Assembly (NCBI GenBank): GCA_028023455.1
Contig: JAQFVV010012476.1
Span: 3,595,555-3,659,554, forward strand
From: Epiperipatus broadwayi
Lineage: Eukaryota > Onychophora > Udeonychophora > Euonychophora > Peripatidae
DNA length: 64,000 nt
Reading direction: 5' to 3'
Position 1 is the stretch's first letter. Each line of letters begins with the position of its first letter. Positions 1 through 12,639 of the stretch are shown piece by piece. The notes under the pieces were generated by a model. The model saw nothing but the letters and a program-made list of their open reading frames with translations, searched no databases and was not told the DNA's origin. A program made the translations under genes and the position numbers.

Positions 1-6
1 CATATA

Positions 7-977
7 CACCTAGGTCTCTTTTTACGCGGATTTATTTAACGTGATTTTGAAGTTACACAATTCATGTTTCTCCGGAAGTTGAACTCCGATAATGCGCTAT
101 TACTTTAAATAATAAATTTTGCACACTTATGTCATATTGAAAGTAATAGCACATTATTGGAATTCAACTTTCATCTTAGTAATTTCAATATTTTCAGTGC
201 TTTATGATAGTAAGATTTTATGCAATAATGAAATTAAAATCATGATTTCCACATTTTCTGTATACACACATTAAATTTTACAAGATTATAATGTAAATTT
301 GTTCAAACATTGTATGTGTTAATTTTGTATTTTAAATCACATTCTGTTTTTGCTTTTTAAAAAAGAATGTAATCAATTATTAATCATTTAGTGTCTGCAA
401 GGTTATTTTTAAAAGGTAAGTAATAGCAGTGGGCACAATTAAAATTGAAAATTAAAAAATTAAAGACAAAAATAAGAATTTAATTTTTAGTTGTTAGATT
501 AATTACTAATTACGTTGTCACCAGAAAACCATTAACACAAAATGAGAGTGACATTGGCGCTAGTTGTATTTCCTCTTTGAAGAATCTGATTATTTTACCA
601 GTTTGCAATCGAACCTGTTTATCGGAAAATAGCAATAATAATTAAAATGTGTATAAAAAATGTAAATTACTGTAAATTATGCATAAAAATATATTGTTTT
701 GAATAAAATTAAATATTATAGTTAAAAAAAGTTTGTCTTGTATCAATTTTTTTCAAATTTGAAATTTTTTATTAGTCATATTTTATTTCCTTGTTTTTTT
801 TTTTTTTCGTGCGAATTTTAAAGTAATTTTACATTCGTGCTTTGCTTTTACATGATTTTTGAAAAATCACAGTCTGTATCCCCTCTTTTTCAAGGTAAGT
901 TGCGTCTATTTTTGTGCAATTTTGTTTGCGCGTGTTTTCTGAGGAACCTATCTATTGCATAAAACGAGACCCAGGTG
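7..977. mobile_element. TIR DNA transposon, non-autonomous, copy A
   Basis: The ends are imperfect inverted repeats, CACCTAGGTCTC on the left and the complement of CACCTGGGTCTC on the right, each next to a TA dinucleotide that looks like the target duplication. Just inside the left end (about 70-175) is a second inverted repeat, in which GAAGTTGAACTCCG pairs with a later GGAATTCAACTTTC, predicting a stem-loop. No transposase reading frame is visible. The same element occurs at 45193-46394, where it is about 230 bp longer, so this copy carries internal deletions. TA duplication suggests an IS630/Tc1/mariner-type or other TA-targeting transposase supplied in trans, but I cannot assign a superfamily. 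Confidence 0.75.
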
Positions 978-1080
978 TACTTTATACTTATATTTGTTAT
1001 ATATTTTTGTTTTCTTATTTCATCTAATATTATTTAATTATAACATATGATTTTATTGCTATTAATATATATATATCAAA

Positions 1081-1348
1081 GATCAAAGTAGCATTTATTG
1101 CCATATAAACAAGTGCAAAAATCAAGACAAGAGGGTGTTAGAAATGATGATGGATCACCTTCAGTATTTTTGGATCATAATGTTACATGTATATATGGTT
1201 TGATTTTAATAAAGTTAAGATTTTATGTATTGAAAGAAATAATAATAAACATAAAATTAAAGAAGCTATGTTAATAAGAAATGGAAAGCAGCATTTGATA
1301 AATAGACAGGCTGCTAATATAAATATTAATGAACTTTGCGAAAATTGA
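1081..1348 (+). pseudogene. Penelope-like element, 3' end of GIY-YIG region
   Basis: From 1196 a frame reads FDFNKVKILCIERNNNKHKI and continues with KEAMLIRNG and INR to a stop at 1346-1348. This is the tail typical of the GIY-YIG endonuclease domain of Penelope-like elements (a basic linker, then K-E-A, then I-N-R). Upstream, 1081-1170 reads SSIYCHINKC in another frame, resembling the conserved S-A-hydrophobic-H helix. There is no reverse transcriptase upstream, so this is a short 5'-truncated copy. Compare the better-preserved copies at 19.5-22.4 kb. Confidence 0.6.
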
Positions 1349-3214
1349 TGCATGACATAATTGTTTTTGTATACATTTATAAAGGTTTTTTGTAATAGAA
1401 TTTGAATATAGTTGATAATGACTACTTAGATAGTTGAAAGAACTTCTATTAAATTATAGTAGATATTTGTTTTGTTTTTTTAAAATATTGTTTACTGTAT
1501 TAATTATTGTATTGATTTCGAGGAATTATATATATATAGCTTATAATTTTATGACAAATTTTATATATTAACACTTTCATGGATCATTTTTATTATTGGA
1601 CAAGTGAAGTAAAACTCTGAAACTTTTAATTGGTTTTAATTGGTCAAGTGACAAACTTTTTGATAGAAATATTTTCAACTTTTAGTATATATTAATTTTA
1701 GTTTTGTTTTCAAAAAGTATATTAATTATTTGTAATGTTAGGAAAGTAAATGAAAGTTATTTCAAAAAAATATTTGTATTTGTATTTTATAGAAATATTC
1801 AAAAGCAGAAAAATCAAAGAAAACATTATGAGCAAATTAGAAGCAATGTAAATGTCATTTAAATCCCTCCCAGATTTGTCGTTACGAATTTTTTAAGAAT
1901 TTTTTAGGAAAAATCTTAACGTTTTTCTCAAAATAATTATACTTTCAGCATATTATTAAAAAAATACACCAAAATACATTATAATGCCAGAAAAATATTC
2001 TAAAACATTAATCTTTGTTTGAAAATCAAATAAATAGCTTGGAGCAATCTAAACTCTTGACAAGATGTCAAAAATTGGTGCTACGGCTGGTTTCTTTTTC
2101 AATTTACAATCGTGTAAAGTATACAGTTTTTTAATAAAACCTTACTACTTTTGTAAAATAACTATATTTTTATTAGAAATATTAGATTTTATGAAAATTA
2201 TTTATAATATGTACGAAAAATAATAAAAAAAAACACTCTAAAACATATATTTCATTTTCAGCGGTGAAAAAAATTTATAAAAAATCATCAGCCAATAAGA
2301 ATTGAGAATAGATTGAGACTAGATTATCCAACCAATCAGAACTGGCCTTTTTTTGTAATGTAAAACACTCCTAGTATTGATTTTACTTGTAAAATAATTC
2401 AAGAGAGGGCAGCATCTTACAGGCCTTGCTTTAAGCTTAAAATCCAGTATATATTTATCATTGTAGCTCATAAAATGGCTGAGTTAGAGCAATCTAAAGG
2501 TGACAACGTGAATTCGCGTTTCGGGCTATTAAAGAATTAATTAATAATTTTTGTATGTTTATATTCTATTAAATTACAATTAAAAATATTAGATAAAATA
2601 AGTGAAAATCAAATTCAAATATAATTAAAAGTATATACAAAAAGTTACATTTTTTGTGAGTAAATTAAAAATTCTGTAGTTAAAAATATAATAACATATT
2701 TGTTATTTTTATAGTATTCTTATATGTGTACATATTTTGTAGCTCTGACGAAAACTGCTAGTTAGTAAAAACTGTAAGCAAATAAAACAATAAGATATTG
2801 CATTGAACAAGTTTATAGAAAAAGATTTAGTTGCTGATATTTAATAATGTAATCAATACTTATTAGTTAAAGAAGAGGAAAAGGGATTACAAATATTACT
2901 TTGAGATGATTACATAATAGTGAGATCCATTCATAAATTTAAATTTGATTATTTAACCACAAGAGTATTAATATGAATACGACTTAACTTTATATCCAGA
3001 AATTAAAATTTCTAACCATATTCACAGAGATTATGTGAAAATCTGAGTATGATTAGATTTTACTCTAATTCATATCCATTGTCAGATTAACTATTCTTAA
3101 AAAAATTGGGAAAGCAAATCCAAATTGGTCCATTATATATTTGAAACACAAATTTGACAGTATAGTACAGTGATTTGATATTACTAGTGGTTAGTGGAAA
3201 GGTTATTAATCCAT

Positions 3215-3215
<1 letters not shown>
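1349..3215. other. No recognisable feature
   Basis: AT-rich sequence with homopolymer A/T runs and frequent stops in all frames. I recognise no coding, RNA or repeat family in it. Confidence 0.5.
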
Positions 3216-3218
<3 letters not shown>

Positions 3219-3248
<30 letters not shown>

Positions 3249-3256
3249 ATATATAT

Positions 3257-3290
<34 letters not shown>
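3219..3290. repeat. (TA)n microsatellite, interrupted
   Basis: Two TA runs separated by a short TTGTATATATATCAACA interruption. The whole tract is nearly self-complementary and likely to extrude as a cruciform. It is followed by GAATTAAATATTTCCATGGA, which resembles sequence after the TA tract near 36630, so it may be the end of a dispersed repeat. Confidence 0.85.
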
Positions 3291-3294
<4 letters not shown>

Positions 3295-3954
3295 AATTAA
3301 ATATTTCCATGGATTGTTACTATAATAAATAGAAATGAGACTATATCCATGTAAACACAAATAGCTTTTAGCTCTTGATGTTTCCCAAGAATTTATCAAC
3401 TATTACCAAGTGACAATCCGTGAGGCTAAACAAGATTTTCATTAACCCAGATTAGCTCTTTTATTGACGGTTTTTGGAATTTATATAGAAGCAAACTATC
3501 TTTCAGACATATTCTATAAACTGTAAGTATTCTTTATTAATAAATATTTTAAAACCACAGGAGGTCAATTGTATTTGGAGTTATTTTTTAAAAACCCAAC
3601 ATTCATTGACAGTCCTGTTAATATAGTGTGATTTGATTAAACGTCCATATCTAATAATATGGTTTGTTATTGGAGAGGATTAAAAATGAAGTACTTTATT
3701 TTCCCTGGGGTTAATTATTTGAACTTTTACTAGTAATAAACTGAAATAAACATTAGAATGTTTAATAAAGTCAAATTCTATTAACAGTACTATCAATCAG
3801 CATTAGTTTATTTAAAAGTAAATTCTAAACATGGATGACTGTCTGTGTTTTTAAAATATTTATTGATGGTGAGTGTGAACAATTTATAGTACGTGTGGGA
3901 AAAGTAGTTTGCTTTTATCTAAATTACATACATATATAAAAATACTATGTCTTT

Positions 3955-4240
3955 TTAGGGGATTTGAATTCAGACTTTTACATAATCCTCAACTATCCAC
4001 ACTATCTCATACTGCTGACACATTTGTTCATACACATGTCTATTATTTATCTTTTCAACATGTGTGTGATCAATTGTATCAGCAGTATGAGATAGCGTGG
4101 ATAGTTGAGGGTCATACCGCTGACACATTTGATTACACACATATCGAAAAGATAAATAATTGACATGTGTATGATCAAGTGTGTCAGCAGTGTGAGATGG
4201 CATGGAAAGTTGAGGGTCATGTGAAAGTCTGAGTTCAACC
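3955..4240. repeat. Compound foldback repeat related to 10.9-11.5 kb
   Basis: Three alternating copies of a unit of about 80 bp (CTGACACATTTG, then CACACATGT, then AAAGATAAATAAT) lie in opposite orientations, so the region folds on itself in more than one register. The apparent 60-85 aa frames on both strands here are products of this symmetry. The same unit, with flanking GTGAAAGTCTGA and TGCAGGTGT, is embedded in the palindrome at 10738-11637. Confidence 0.7.
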
Positions 4241-4269
4241 CCTCTATATATTACATATTAGAGTGCAGG

Positions 4270-5820
4270 TGTGAAAATGCCTGTACTGTAGAAAAAAAAT
4301 CATATATGACTCTGGTAAATTTTAAGTGTTAATTACTATTCAGGATGGAATACAGTCATAACCTGCCTATGCTATTATTTATTTATTTTATATTGGTATA
4401 ACTAACCATACGTGCATGCAAATACACTAAAAATTTCACAACCATAGTCAAAACATAAAACTAAAAAAATAGATCAGCTCATTTTCTCTTCATGTCTCTG
4501 ATTTTAGGAAGACTGCAATGAAAACTATAATAATTAATGGAATGACTTTTATAAACTGCTAAAATGTTTTCAGCTTACAATAAATTAGCCAAAGAATTAA
4601 TTATGTAAAAGTAAATTAATAGTCAACCATTTTTGGACCCATCAACCAAACCATATATGTTCATGATCTTCTGTCTTGATCAACTAATCAAAAACTGTTG
4701 ATAAACATTTTAGCAGTTCACTTTATGAGAGAAATGAAACCAAAAGGAAAATCAAGAAGGCTTACTTCGTTGCTAGTAACATAAATGCTATAAATAGAAA
4801 AGACATGTGTTTTACAATTTCAAAAAAATGAATGGTCTGATTTGTTTTGCATAAATGTGCATACAATGAGTTTGATACATATTAAGGTTATGAATATGGA
4901 GCAAACAGGTTCTGAAAGCACTTAGCCAATATTAAGATTTAAAATTTAGTAATTTCACCTTTATACACTGAAGCACATTGCATTAATTACAAAGTTATTT
5001 CTTTTTGTGATTAGTGTCTTAACATTCATTGAATTGATGATTTCTTAATACTTTCTAGATAGCTTCAAATAATTAGAGACCTTTTGCTGACCAATATGGA
5101 TGAATAGCTTGATAGATCAACTAAGAGCCTTTTTCCTTTATTACTTTTTGTAATGACCTCTATTTATATCTTTAAGACCCACATCCAATAGGTAACTTTC
5201 ATAATTCTATTATAAAAATATAACAAATTTTTAATTGCTATATTAATACCATTCACACCTAATTTGTTTTTTAAACACAAATATAAAAAATCTATTAAAT
5301 GTCCAGATTTGAACTATATTACCTGAATTAAACCCAATAATATTAAATATTGTATCAATTCTAACTAATGTATACATCCAGGATACAAATATTCAAAATT
5401 CAAGCTTTTTTTAAATACCAGAATCATAACTTGTGCAATGTTAAAGCTGGTAAAAATGATAAAATTAATAAAGATATTGTGATTTAATAGATATGATTTA
5501 AACATATGAAGCCATAATATGTTACAATGTGATAGAAATAAAGTTACCATTAGTAAAACTTAGATTGGAAATAAGAAATTATATAAAAAATGATAATGTA
5601 AACCATTAATTAGGAATAATGAAGATAAAGATGTGCTTGCTTTGGTGCAGAAATAGGGTAGTACACTTTGATGCATAAGGTTCACAAAGCATGGCCTAGG
5701 TTTGTGACTTCCAGAGCTCAATCTTTTTGTGAACTCCTGAGAAATAAAGTCATTCATTTTTTTTCTTTTTTTATAAAAAGATAAAATTCGTCCCAGAGAA
5801 TTTCCATACATTTTTTATAA
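4270..5820. other. No recognisable feature
   Basis: AT-rich, no similarity to other parts of the window that I could see. An 83-codon open frame on the minus strand (5560-5811) has no recognisable motif and I do not call it. Confidence 0.45.
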
Positions 5821-5834
5821 ATATTAATTCTTAT

Positions 5835-6010
5835 TTACAACTTTAAATTGATTCAAAATATTTCTAAATTTAAAATCTGACTATTAAGTCATTGTAAATC
5901 GAAAGATTTCACGATCGTTGATGTTTAACAGAAAAAGTGGACTTAATTAGTGAAGAATTTATTAGCTTCATGCTCCCAAATTATTGCTTTAGATTTGCCT
6001 ATATATATAT
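5835..6010. repeat. R1 repeat, left part, split by LTR copy 1
   Basis: Matches the unit seen at 35640-36598: TTACAACTTTAAATTG, then GAAAGATTTCA, GGACTTAATTAGTGAAG, AGCTTCATG and TTTAGATTTGCCTATAT. The repeat resumes at 8160 after the LTR-like insertion. Confidence 0.7.
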
Positions 6011-8159
6011 TGTAACGATCCGGAGAATAGAGCTTAACGTGATCTGCACTACAGGGCGCCATATAGGCATTTGAACCTAGAAAAATTTATAAAGTAGGCA
6101 GATACGTAAGTAAAAAAAAAAATTTTTTTTTTTTTTTAAATTTTGATTCTGGTTGTTAGCCCAAGTCACTAGCTCAGGGAGTAGCAGAGATTTAATAATA
6201 TAATATCTTATCTAATTATATTTCAATATTAAAAAATAAATAAAATAAGCCACTGCCAGTAATTAACATATAAAAATTTATTTACACACATATATATATA
6301 ACATTTAACATTTTCATTTTAATATGTTTACTTTAACATTTAACTTTATTTTTAACTTTATTTTAGATTTTTAATTTACATTTTAAATTTTATACTATTA
6401 TTAGTTTGCACAAATTTGTTTAAAAATGTTGAGTATAGATCAGTTACATAGATTCCACGGTCAAAAACATTTCAAAATAAACATAAACGATCAAAATATA
6501 AAGTCATTGATACCATCAATTGCAGAGGGAAATTTATAAGTAACCCAATAGCATCCACCATAAGATGCTTGCATTAACACCAATAACTTAAAAAAACATC
6601 TGAATAAATACATCTTAGATAGTCACCATAAGGTATCAGTATTTACCGAATGTCTATATATTTTGATCACCTATGAAAACCAAAAACATAATTAACCAGT
6701 AATGAACCCATGCAAGCATCTATACCCAACTTAAATTTAATGCAATTTTATTTATGGGTGTCGAGTATGAATGGACTACATAGATTTGCATTTGAAAAGA
6801 AAATATTCAATCCTTGTTTAACCTTAGGCCAAAGGTTCGCAGTCAAACCAAACTTCAATCCATCTGATATATCGAGGTGTTCAATGTAATATGAATACGG
6901 CAGCACAATTAGGTTAAGAGAATAAACTGCTTTTTGTCAGATAGGAATATTACATCTATCAGACAAGAAGAGCAATAAAAAAAACTCCATCGAAAGGAAC
7001 AGCATTCTACGTCTTATAATCCCTTCCATAGGCAAAACGGAAGTGTGCGGCGTATAATAGCAATTCTGCCCATAGCAAATCTCGTACTACATCTACTAAT
7101 TACACCAATATATCCAATCCATTGACCTAATTCAACTACAAAATGAATAACCTAAGATTACCTTCCCCTAATATAACTTTACAAATCTATATAACCATTC
7201 ACGCCCAACTTAAGTTTAATATTTATATAACTAGTTTAATGAAAAACAGAAATCATAATAAAACTTAAAGAACAAATAAATAAATGGAAATGATTTTACA
7301 AAAGAAATACATTAAATGAAATTATAACTAATTAATAACTAATGTTGGTCAGATAGGATTCTATTTGTATTATTTAAATACGGAAGTTTTTAATTTAATG
7401 TTCATTAATTATAAAGTTCTTACGGTTTTAAACAGTTCATCTTTATCTGTTGCTTGCCATTTGAACATGAATTCCCACACTGTCCAAAAAAGATTGGTAT
7501 TCTGTTGGCCATTTTATTCATCTGGAGGTTTTTTTACTCCAGCTGGTCCTCAATGTAGAAAACAATAGCTTATTTCTCTTTCTTCCTAGCAGAACTGAAG
7601 GGATTGAAGAGTGCGTCTTTTCAATCCCTTCTTCTTCAACTCTGCACTAACACATATCTATCCACTTGTAATAACCAACTAACTCTTTTATTTTCAAACC
7701 TTTCCTTTTATAATAATTTTGTGGATTAACTCAACATTACGTCATGATGGTGAAAACCTTTTCATTGAAGTCCGATTTCCCGATGGATTTCTTTCATTTG
7801 CTAAAAGTTTCTATTGTTTTCCTATCTGACCGATGCTTATACATTTAAATGCCCAAAGGCTAGTTTACTAATTAAAATAATCATTTTCATTTTACAAAAG
7901 ATTAATTAATTTGTTTTCAAACTTAAACATATATTTTTATCTCTAAATCTTTTCTGAAAATTTAGTTTTAAACTACTCTTTTTTTAATAAAGTTTTATTT
8001 TAATAAATATTTATCTGTGCGATTTTATATATATGCGAGTTTAAGATGATTTTTTAATTTTCAGTTTTTAATTCTTAAAAAAGAAATTTTTATTGGCGAA
8101 CTTTTTTTTTTTATGTTTACTAATAAAAAATAATGTAACGTACGTATGTGCCCATTACA
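6011..8159 (-). mobile_element. LTR-like element, copy 1 (permuted subfamily)
   Basis: Starts TGTAACGATC and ends CATTACA, with ATAT on both flanks. It shares the end segments (GGGCGCCAT, GGCATTTGAACC, GCAGATACG) and two internal modules with copies 2-4. Here the modules are in the opposite order: module B (ATAGATCAGTTACATAGA onward, about 6424-6733) precedes module A (GAATGGACTACATAGA onward, 6758-7204). The right third (7290-7900) is strongly diverged from the other copies. Strand is assigned from copy 4, where a primer-binding-like site follows the LTR. No internal gag/pol is present, so it is a solo LTR or a non-autonomous derivative. Confidence 0.65.
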
Positions 8160-8290
8160 ATATATATATATAGAAAAATAGGTTGAAGATAAGAGTGGGC
8201 TGCTCTTATCTTTATAAAGTCAAATCTTGTGTTTAGATTTGTAGAGGTCTCTCTTGTAATAAACTAAGAACTCAAGGTGCATGTACTAAG
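8160..8290. repeat. R1 repeat, right part
   Basis: Continues the R1 unit interrupted at 6010: TAGAAAAATAGGTTGAAG, then the conserved hairpin AAGATAAGAG/CTCTTATCTT (8188-8214), then GTGTTTAGATTTGTAGAGG. The join across 6011-8159 restores the order seen at 36450-36540. Confidence 0.7.
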
Positions 8291-9548
8291 ATTTTAGTCT
8301 TATTTAAGCAATACATTTTTTATGTAATTAAATGTCAGAAATCAAATGGCTCTTATGCCTACTATAACAAATCTAGTGAAAACATTAATATAATGATAAA
8401 AATAATATATACCTATTTATAATAAAGCTAAAATATATCCTGCAGTATCATCAATATTTTTAGAAGGCAAAAGAATATTCTGTCATATTTTTAATCCTAA
8501 GCAAATCTAGATGGTGTGCACTGAACATAATGGTGGAAAGCAAAATTATAAACATCTGATTCTTTAGGAATGTTGACTCAGCAATATACAAGGAATGTAA
8601 TAGCATTTCATAGAGTGCACTTTGGGGCATGCTTACTCAAATGTACCATTTCATATTTCTATTTTTTATTGTTCTGAATATAACATTTTAAAATATACTT
8701 GTTAATAAAAACAAAGTTCTTTACCTGGAGATTATTGGAGATAGCATTAGTGATCCTTCCACTTTCTCCCATTCTCTTGTGACTACTTGTAGTACCATTT
8801 GTCTAGTTTTAGGTTCATTTTAATGATGAAAACTTTATTTATTTATTAGTTAAAAATATCTGAAGAGGTTATATGTATACAATAGTCTATAGCCAAAATA
8901 ATCTTAAAATGAGATAACCTCATGTATAAAAATACTGTCCAGAAGAAAAAAGTTGTGAAGATATTTATATACTTGTTTTTTTTTGTTGCTAGTGATCAAC
9001 AAAAAAGTGGCATTTTTTTCATATTATATACTTTTAAAAAAGAAATATTTTCACAGTTCCATTAGTTTTTTACAGGAATATCTTTTATATTTGAAAATCC
9101 AACTTAAGCAATTGGGAATTAATAGTGATATGGAAGTATAGTCCATGATGATGAGTTAAACACAGTAATAGATCATTTCCATGATATATAAAAATAATAA
9201 ATATAATTTAAAATTTTAGAACAGATTTTTATAGTTGCATGATGGGTTGACAAAAATATGTCCAAATTTACAAACCAAGTTCAAATTAGAATGACTTCAT
9301 GAATTTACCTTTAGCAATAATGCTAACAACCAGTGAATAAAAAAAAGGGAATTGTCATCAGTGCATTTTTCACTTCATCTCAATTTATATATTTTTCTTT
9401 TTCTACATTTGCAAAATTCAATTATAATTTTTAAAGATGTTTTTCATTTGTAAACTTATATTTCTAACAAATCAAATTCAGTTTATTGACTTCTAATATA
9501 GATTATGTTTACAAAGATTACCATAAAGAAGAGAAATGAAAATATGTA
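8291..9548. other. No recognisable feature
   Basis: AT-rich sequence without recognisable coding potential or relation to other segments of the window. Confidence 0.45.
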
Positions 9549-10398
9549 TGAGAGTGTACTCAAAAGTAAACAGAATATTATAAAAATGGTTTATTTATTT
9601 TTAAGGGTTGCAATACATTGTTCTAAATATGTTTCTCACTCTTCAAAGTAGTCCAGATACATTTGCAAAGTGATGCCTTTTCATACCTGCATCATTTTTT
9701 TATGACTTCCAAATACACAAAAACATTTTCTTCAGGCATTTTTTTTCAAGGAAAATAAAAAAAGTTACACAAAGTGAATTCAAGCAAATTTAGCTGATAG
9801 ATAAATACACTGGGTTATGCTGAATTTAATTAAAAATTGTTTCACAGTCACTGCTTTATGTGCTGATGTTTTGTCCTGGTGAAGATTGTGTTCTTTACTT
9901 TATCTCTAAACTGAATATTTACATTTTAGATCATCATGTAAATTTTCAGAACATGCAAATAAAATGCTTGACTATTATGACCTAATTCTGAAAGAAAAAT
10001 GCTATTTGTGTCAAAAAAACAACAGCATTGTCTTGATATTAGACTTCACTCACCACACTTTTAGGATGAAGGTGAATTTGACACTTCCATTAAACCACTA
10101 ATAAACTTTTGTTTTTTTGAGATCAGCTTGCCTGTAATCTGTTTCAAGTGTTACACCTGTTTTTCCTAAAAGAAAACAGAATTTCATATTGTTCCAACTT
10201 TTCCACCATTATAAAATTCAACAAATACGCAAAATGCACTTTACAAAAAAATATGCTACATGGCACCATAATTTTACACAATATTATTTGGCAGATTGAT
10301 ATAGAAGGATCCCTACAAGAGTTATGTAGCAGCAGAAGCATATACTACAACATGCATGCATACCAGAGAACTATTCCTATAATTTTTGGGTCCTCCCA
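9549..10398 (-). pseudogene. mariner-family transposon relic
   Basis: The left end GAGAGTGTACTCAAAAGTAA and the complement of the right end (GGAGGACCCAAAA) are mariner-type inverted repeats; a TA lies at the left edge. Read on the minus strand, several frames carry mariner transposase pieces in order: an N-terminal RKNRCNT region with a following KKTKVY-WFNGS (about 10060-10195), LHQDKTSAHKAV at about 9880 (the second catalytic Asp block, family form HHDNxxxH), LFLF, and a C-terminal YLDYFEE..CIATL (about 9600-9665). The third catalytic Asp block is destroyed. At about 850 bp it is shorter than the usual 1.2-1.3 kb, so it has internal deletions plus frameshifts and stops. Certainly inactive. 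Confidence 0.8.
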
Positions 10399-10737
10399 TT
10401 TGGCTGAATGGTTAAGGAGATACAACTGCTGTCTTTGACAAGAAAGCTGATCACAAAAAAATTGATCAAGAATGAATTTAGTACTTTTAATATTTTCTCT
10501 CAATATAAGGTATTAGTTTTGCCTTTAATTTATTAAACTGATAGATGTACACGTGCTAGTAAAATAATAAAAATTACATTGTATTTCAACCAAGTTATTT
10601 TTTACGAATAATGTCAGTGTGGGGAGAGATCTAAAACTTGGGCTTTTATCCAGCTACTTTAAATAACTAGATAATCTGACTTATATGAATATCTAAATAG
10701 ATTGACCATGATCTTTTTTGAATTTATTACTTTTTAG
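10399..10737. other. No recognisable feature
   Basis: Spacer between the mariner relic and the large palindrome; nothing recognised. Confidence 0.5.
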
Positions 10738-11637
10738 GGTACTGTGGTTTTAGAGCTGCGACATGAACAATTATAATCGTTTAATCATTAAATTAATTAG
10801 GTTATTAAATCAAAAACATATTTTAAAATCTACATTAAAAAAAAAACAATTTAACAAAAAAAAAATAAAAATACAAAAAGCATTAATGTGAAGAATAGTT
10901 AAAATGCGTGTTTAAATCAAATTGAGTGTGTGTTTGCACGTGCATATTCTGCATAATCTATTTTAATACATTGTACAGGCTTACACCTGCATTTATATAT
11001 GTAATATATGTGGGATTCGAACTCAGACTTTCACACGAGCTACAACTCTCAATGCTATCTTATATTGCTGACTCACCTGATCACACACATGTTGAAAAAA
11101 TAAATAATCACCAATATACGTATTTCGTGCTAAACGAGCACTCATCAATTGGTTCAGATTACCATCTCCACACATATATACAATTAGTACTCAGCTTTAT
11201 ATTAAGATTACCAATCTTCATATTTTAATGAGTGTTGCTTTAGCACGAAATACGTCTATTGGTGATTATTTATCTTTTCAACATGTGTGTGATCAGGTGA
11301 GTCAGCAATATAAGATGGCACTGAGAGTTGTAGATCGTGTGAAAGTCTGAATTCGAATCCCGCATATGTTACATATATAAATGCAGGTGTAAGCCTGTGC
11401 AATGTATTAAAATAGATTATGCAGAATATGCACGTGCAAACACACACTCAATTTGATTTAAACACGCATTTTAACTATTCTTCACATTAATGCTTTTCGT
11501 ATTTTTTTTTTGTTAAATTGTTTTTTTTTTTTAAAAAAATGTAGATTTTAAAATATGTTTTTGATTTAATAACCTAATTAATTTAATGATTAAACGATTA
11601 TAATTCTTCATGTCGCAGCTCTAATACCACAGTACCA
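10738..11637. mobile_element. Large palindromic foldback element
   Basis: Left arm 10738-11147 and right arm 11229-11636 are near-perfect inverted repeats (GGTACTGTGG and GAGCTGCGACATG at the left edge answered by CATGTCGCAGCTC and CCACAGTACC at the right), with an 81-bp spacer. TTTTTAG lies directly outside each end (10731-10737 and 11638-11644), a probable 7-8 bp target duplication. Each arm carries the 3955-4240 unit, including TTCGAATCCCGC, which resembles a pol III B box, and GTGTGTTTGCACGTGCA. The few mismatches between arms suggest either recent formation or ongoing arm conversion. Open frames here are symmetric by-products. Confidence 0.85.
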
Positions 11638-11689
11638 TTTTTAGTAATATCTCCTATTTATATTTATAAAACTAATTTTAAATTGTTAC

Positions 11690-11870
11690 ATTTTCATTTA
11701 CGATTGTCAAACTCCTTCCACTCACAACTTTGACGCCAACTATTTCAGATAAATACAATAATGATTATTACTAATCATTTTCGAAACTAGAGATTATCCC
11801 TAGCACAGATATAAACTTTAAACATCAGTTAAAGATTAATATATCTCCGTTGCCAATATATATACATCAT
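11690..11870. repeat. D repeat, partial copy
   Basis: Shares the blocks CTCACAACTTTGACG, CATTTCAGATAAATAC-like, GATTATTACTA and AAAGATTAATATATCT with 35095-35258, 35460-35640 and 37590-37765. No coding potential; family unknown. Confidence 0.7.
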
Positions 11871-12600
11871 TTTTTCTATTCTACCAGTAATGAAAGATAC
11901 AATATACTTTCATCAAATTATTATTACTTTTGTGGTCAATCTGATTGACGTTTATGTCTGGAGTTTTAGCTAGCTTCTACTTTGCTAACTAATATTGAAT
12001 AGTTGGATAGATTAACTATGGAATTAAATATATGTCTTTTAGCTAGAAAAATATTCAGCTGGCTGAAAAAAATTTCCACCTCTATTTTAAATTTAAACCC
12101 TGGACGCAAGCATGGAAAACATGCATTATACCTTTCTTTCATTATCTTTTTCTCCTGCTAATAGAATTTTTATTATAAAAACCTGGCCAGTTAATTCAAT
12201 TTCTATTTCATATTTGCTGTTTGAAATTGCAATTTTAAAATTACTTTATAATTTTATTTTTCAAAACAAAAAAGAAACGTTTATTTTATACAATAATTAA
12301 TTTTTATATCTTTTATTAAACCAAATCGACTTTGTTTTTCTAATGTTATTTATTTTATTTTACATTTTCCAGAAGTTAATGCTAATATAAATGTCAGTTT
12401 TAATACCGTAATTAATGCAGTAAAAAGCCATTTACCAGCAGAATTGTTGACAGTTCCGATTAAAAAGTTTCTTTTTTTTAAAAAAAAAAAATGTATATAT
12501 TTATTTAAATAATTTCAAAAATAACAAATAACAAATGCGTAATATTTAAGTGCGGGATAACAGTTGTTAAACCCTTCAAGTAACATAAAATTTGGATTTC
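11871..12600. other. No recognisable feature
   Basis: AT-rich. A 62-codon open frame at 12112-12300 is hydrophobic and lysine/asparagine-rich but matches nothing I recognise; in this base composition it is expected by chance. T(9)/A(11) runs near 12471-12491 form a short hairpin. Confidence 0.4.
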
Positions 12601-12639
12601 TGGTATTTCTTATTAATTAAAGCCTTGGGTGATTTAGTA

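Noticed and set aside
5560-5811. 83-codon minus-strand frame
   Set aside because: No domain, no second copy, homopolymers in the coding path.
6011-8159. Ginger-type DNA transposon instead of an LTR (TGTAAC ends, 4-bp TSD)
   Set aside because: Terminal inverted repeats are only about 9 bp, AATAAA lies near the 3' end and copy 4 has a primer-binding-like site. An LTR is more likely, but the alternative is not closed.
10926-11447. Matching frames on both strands (100 and 63 codons)
   Set aside because: Direct consequence of the inverted repeat; the two differ by frame-neutral chance only and have no domain.
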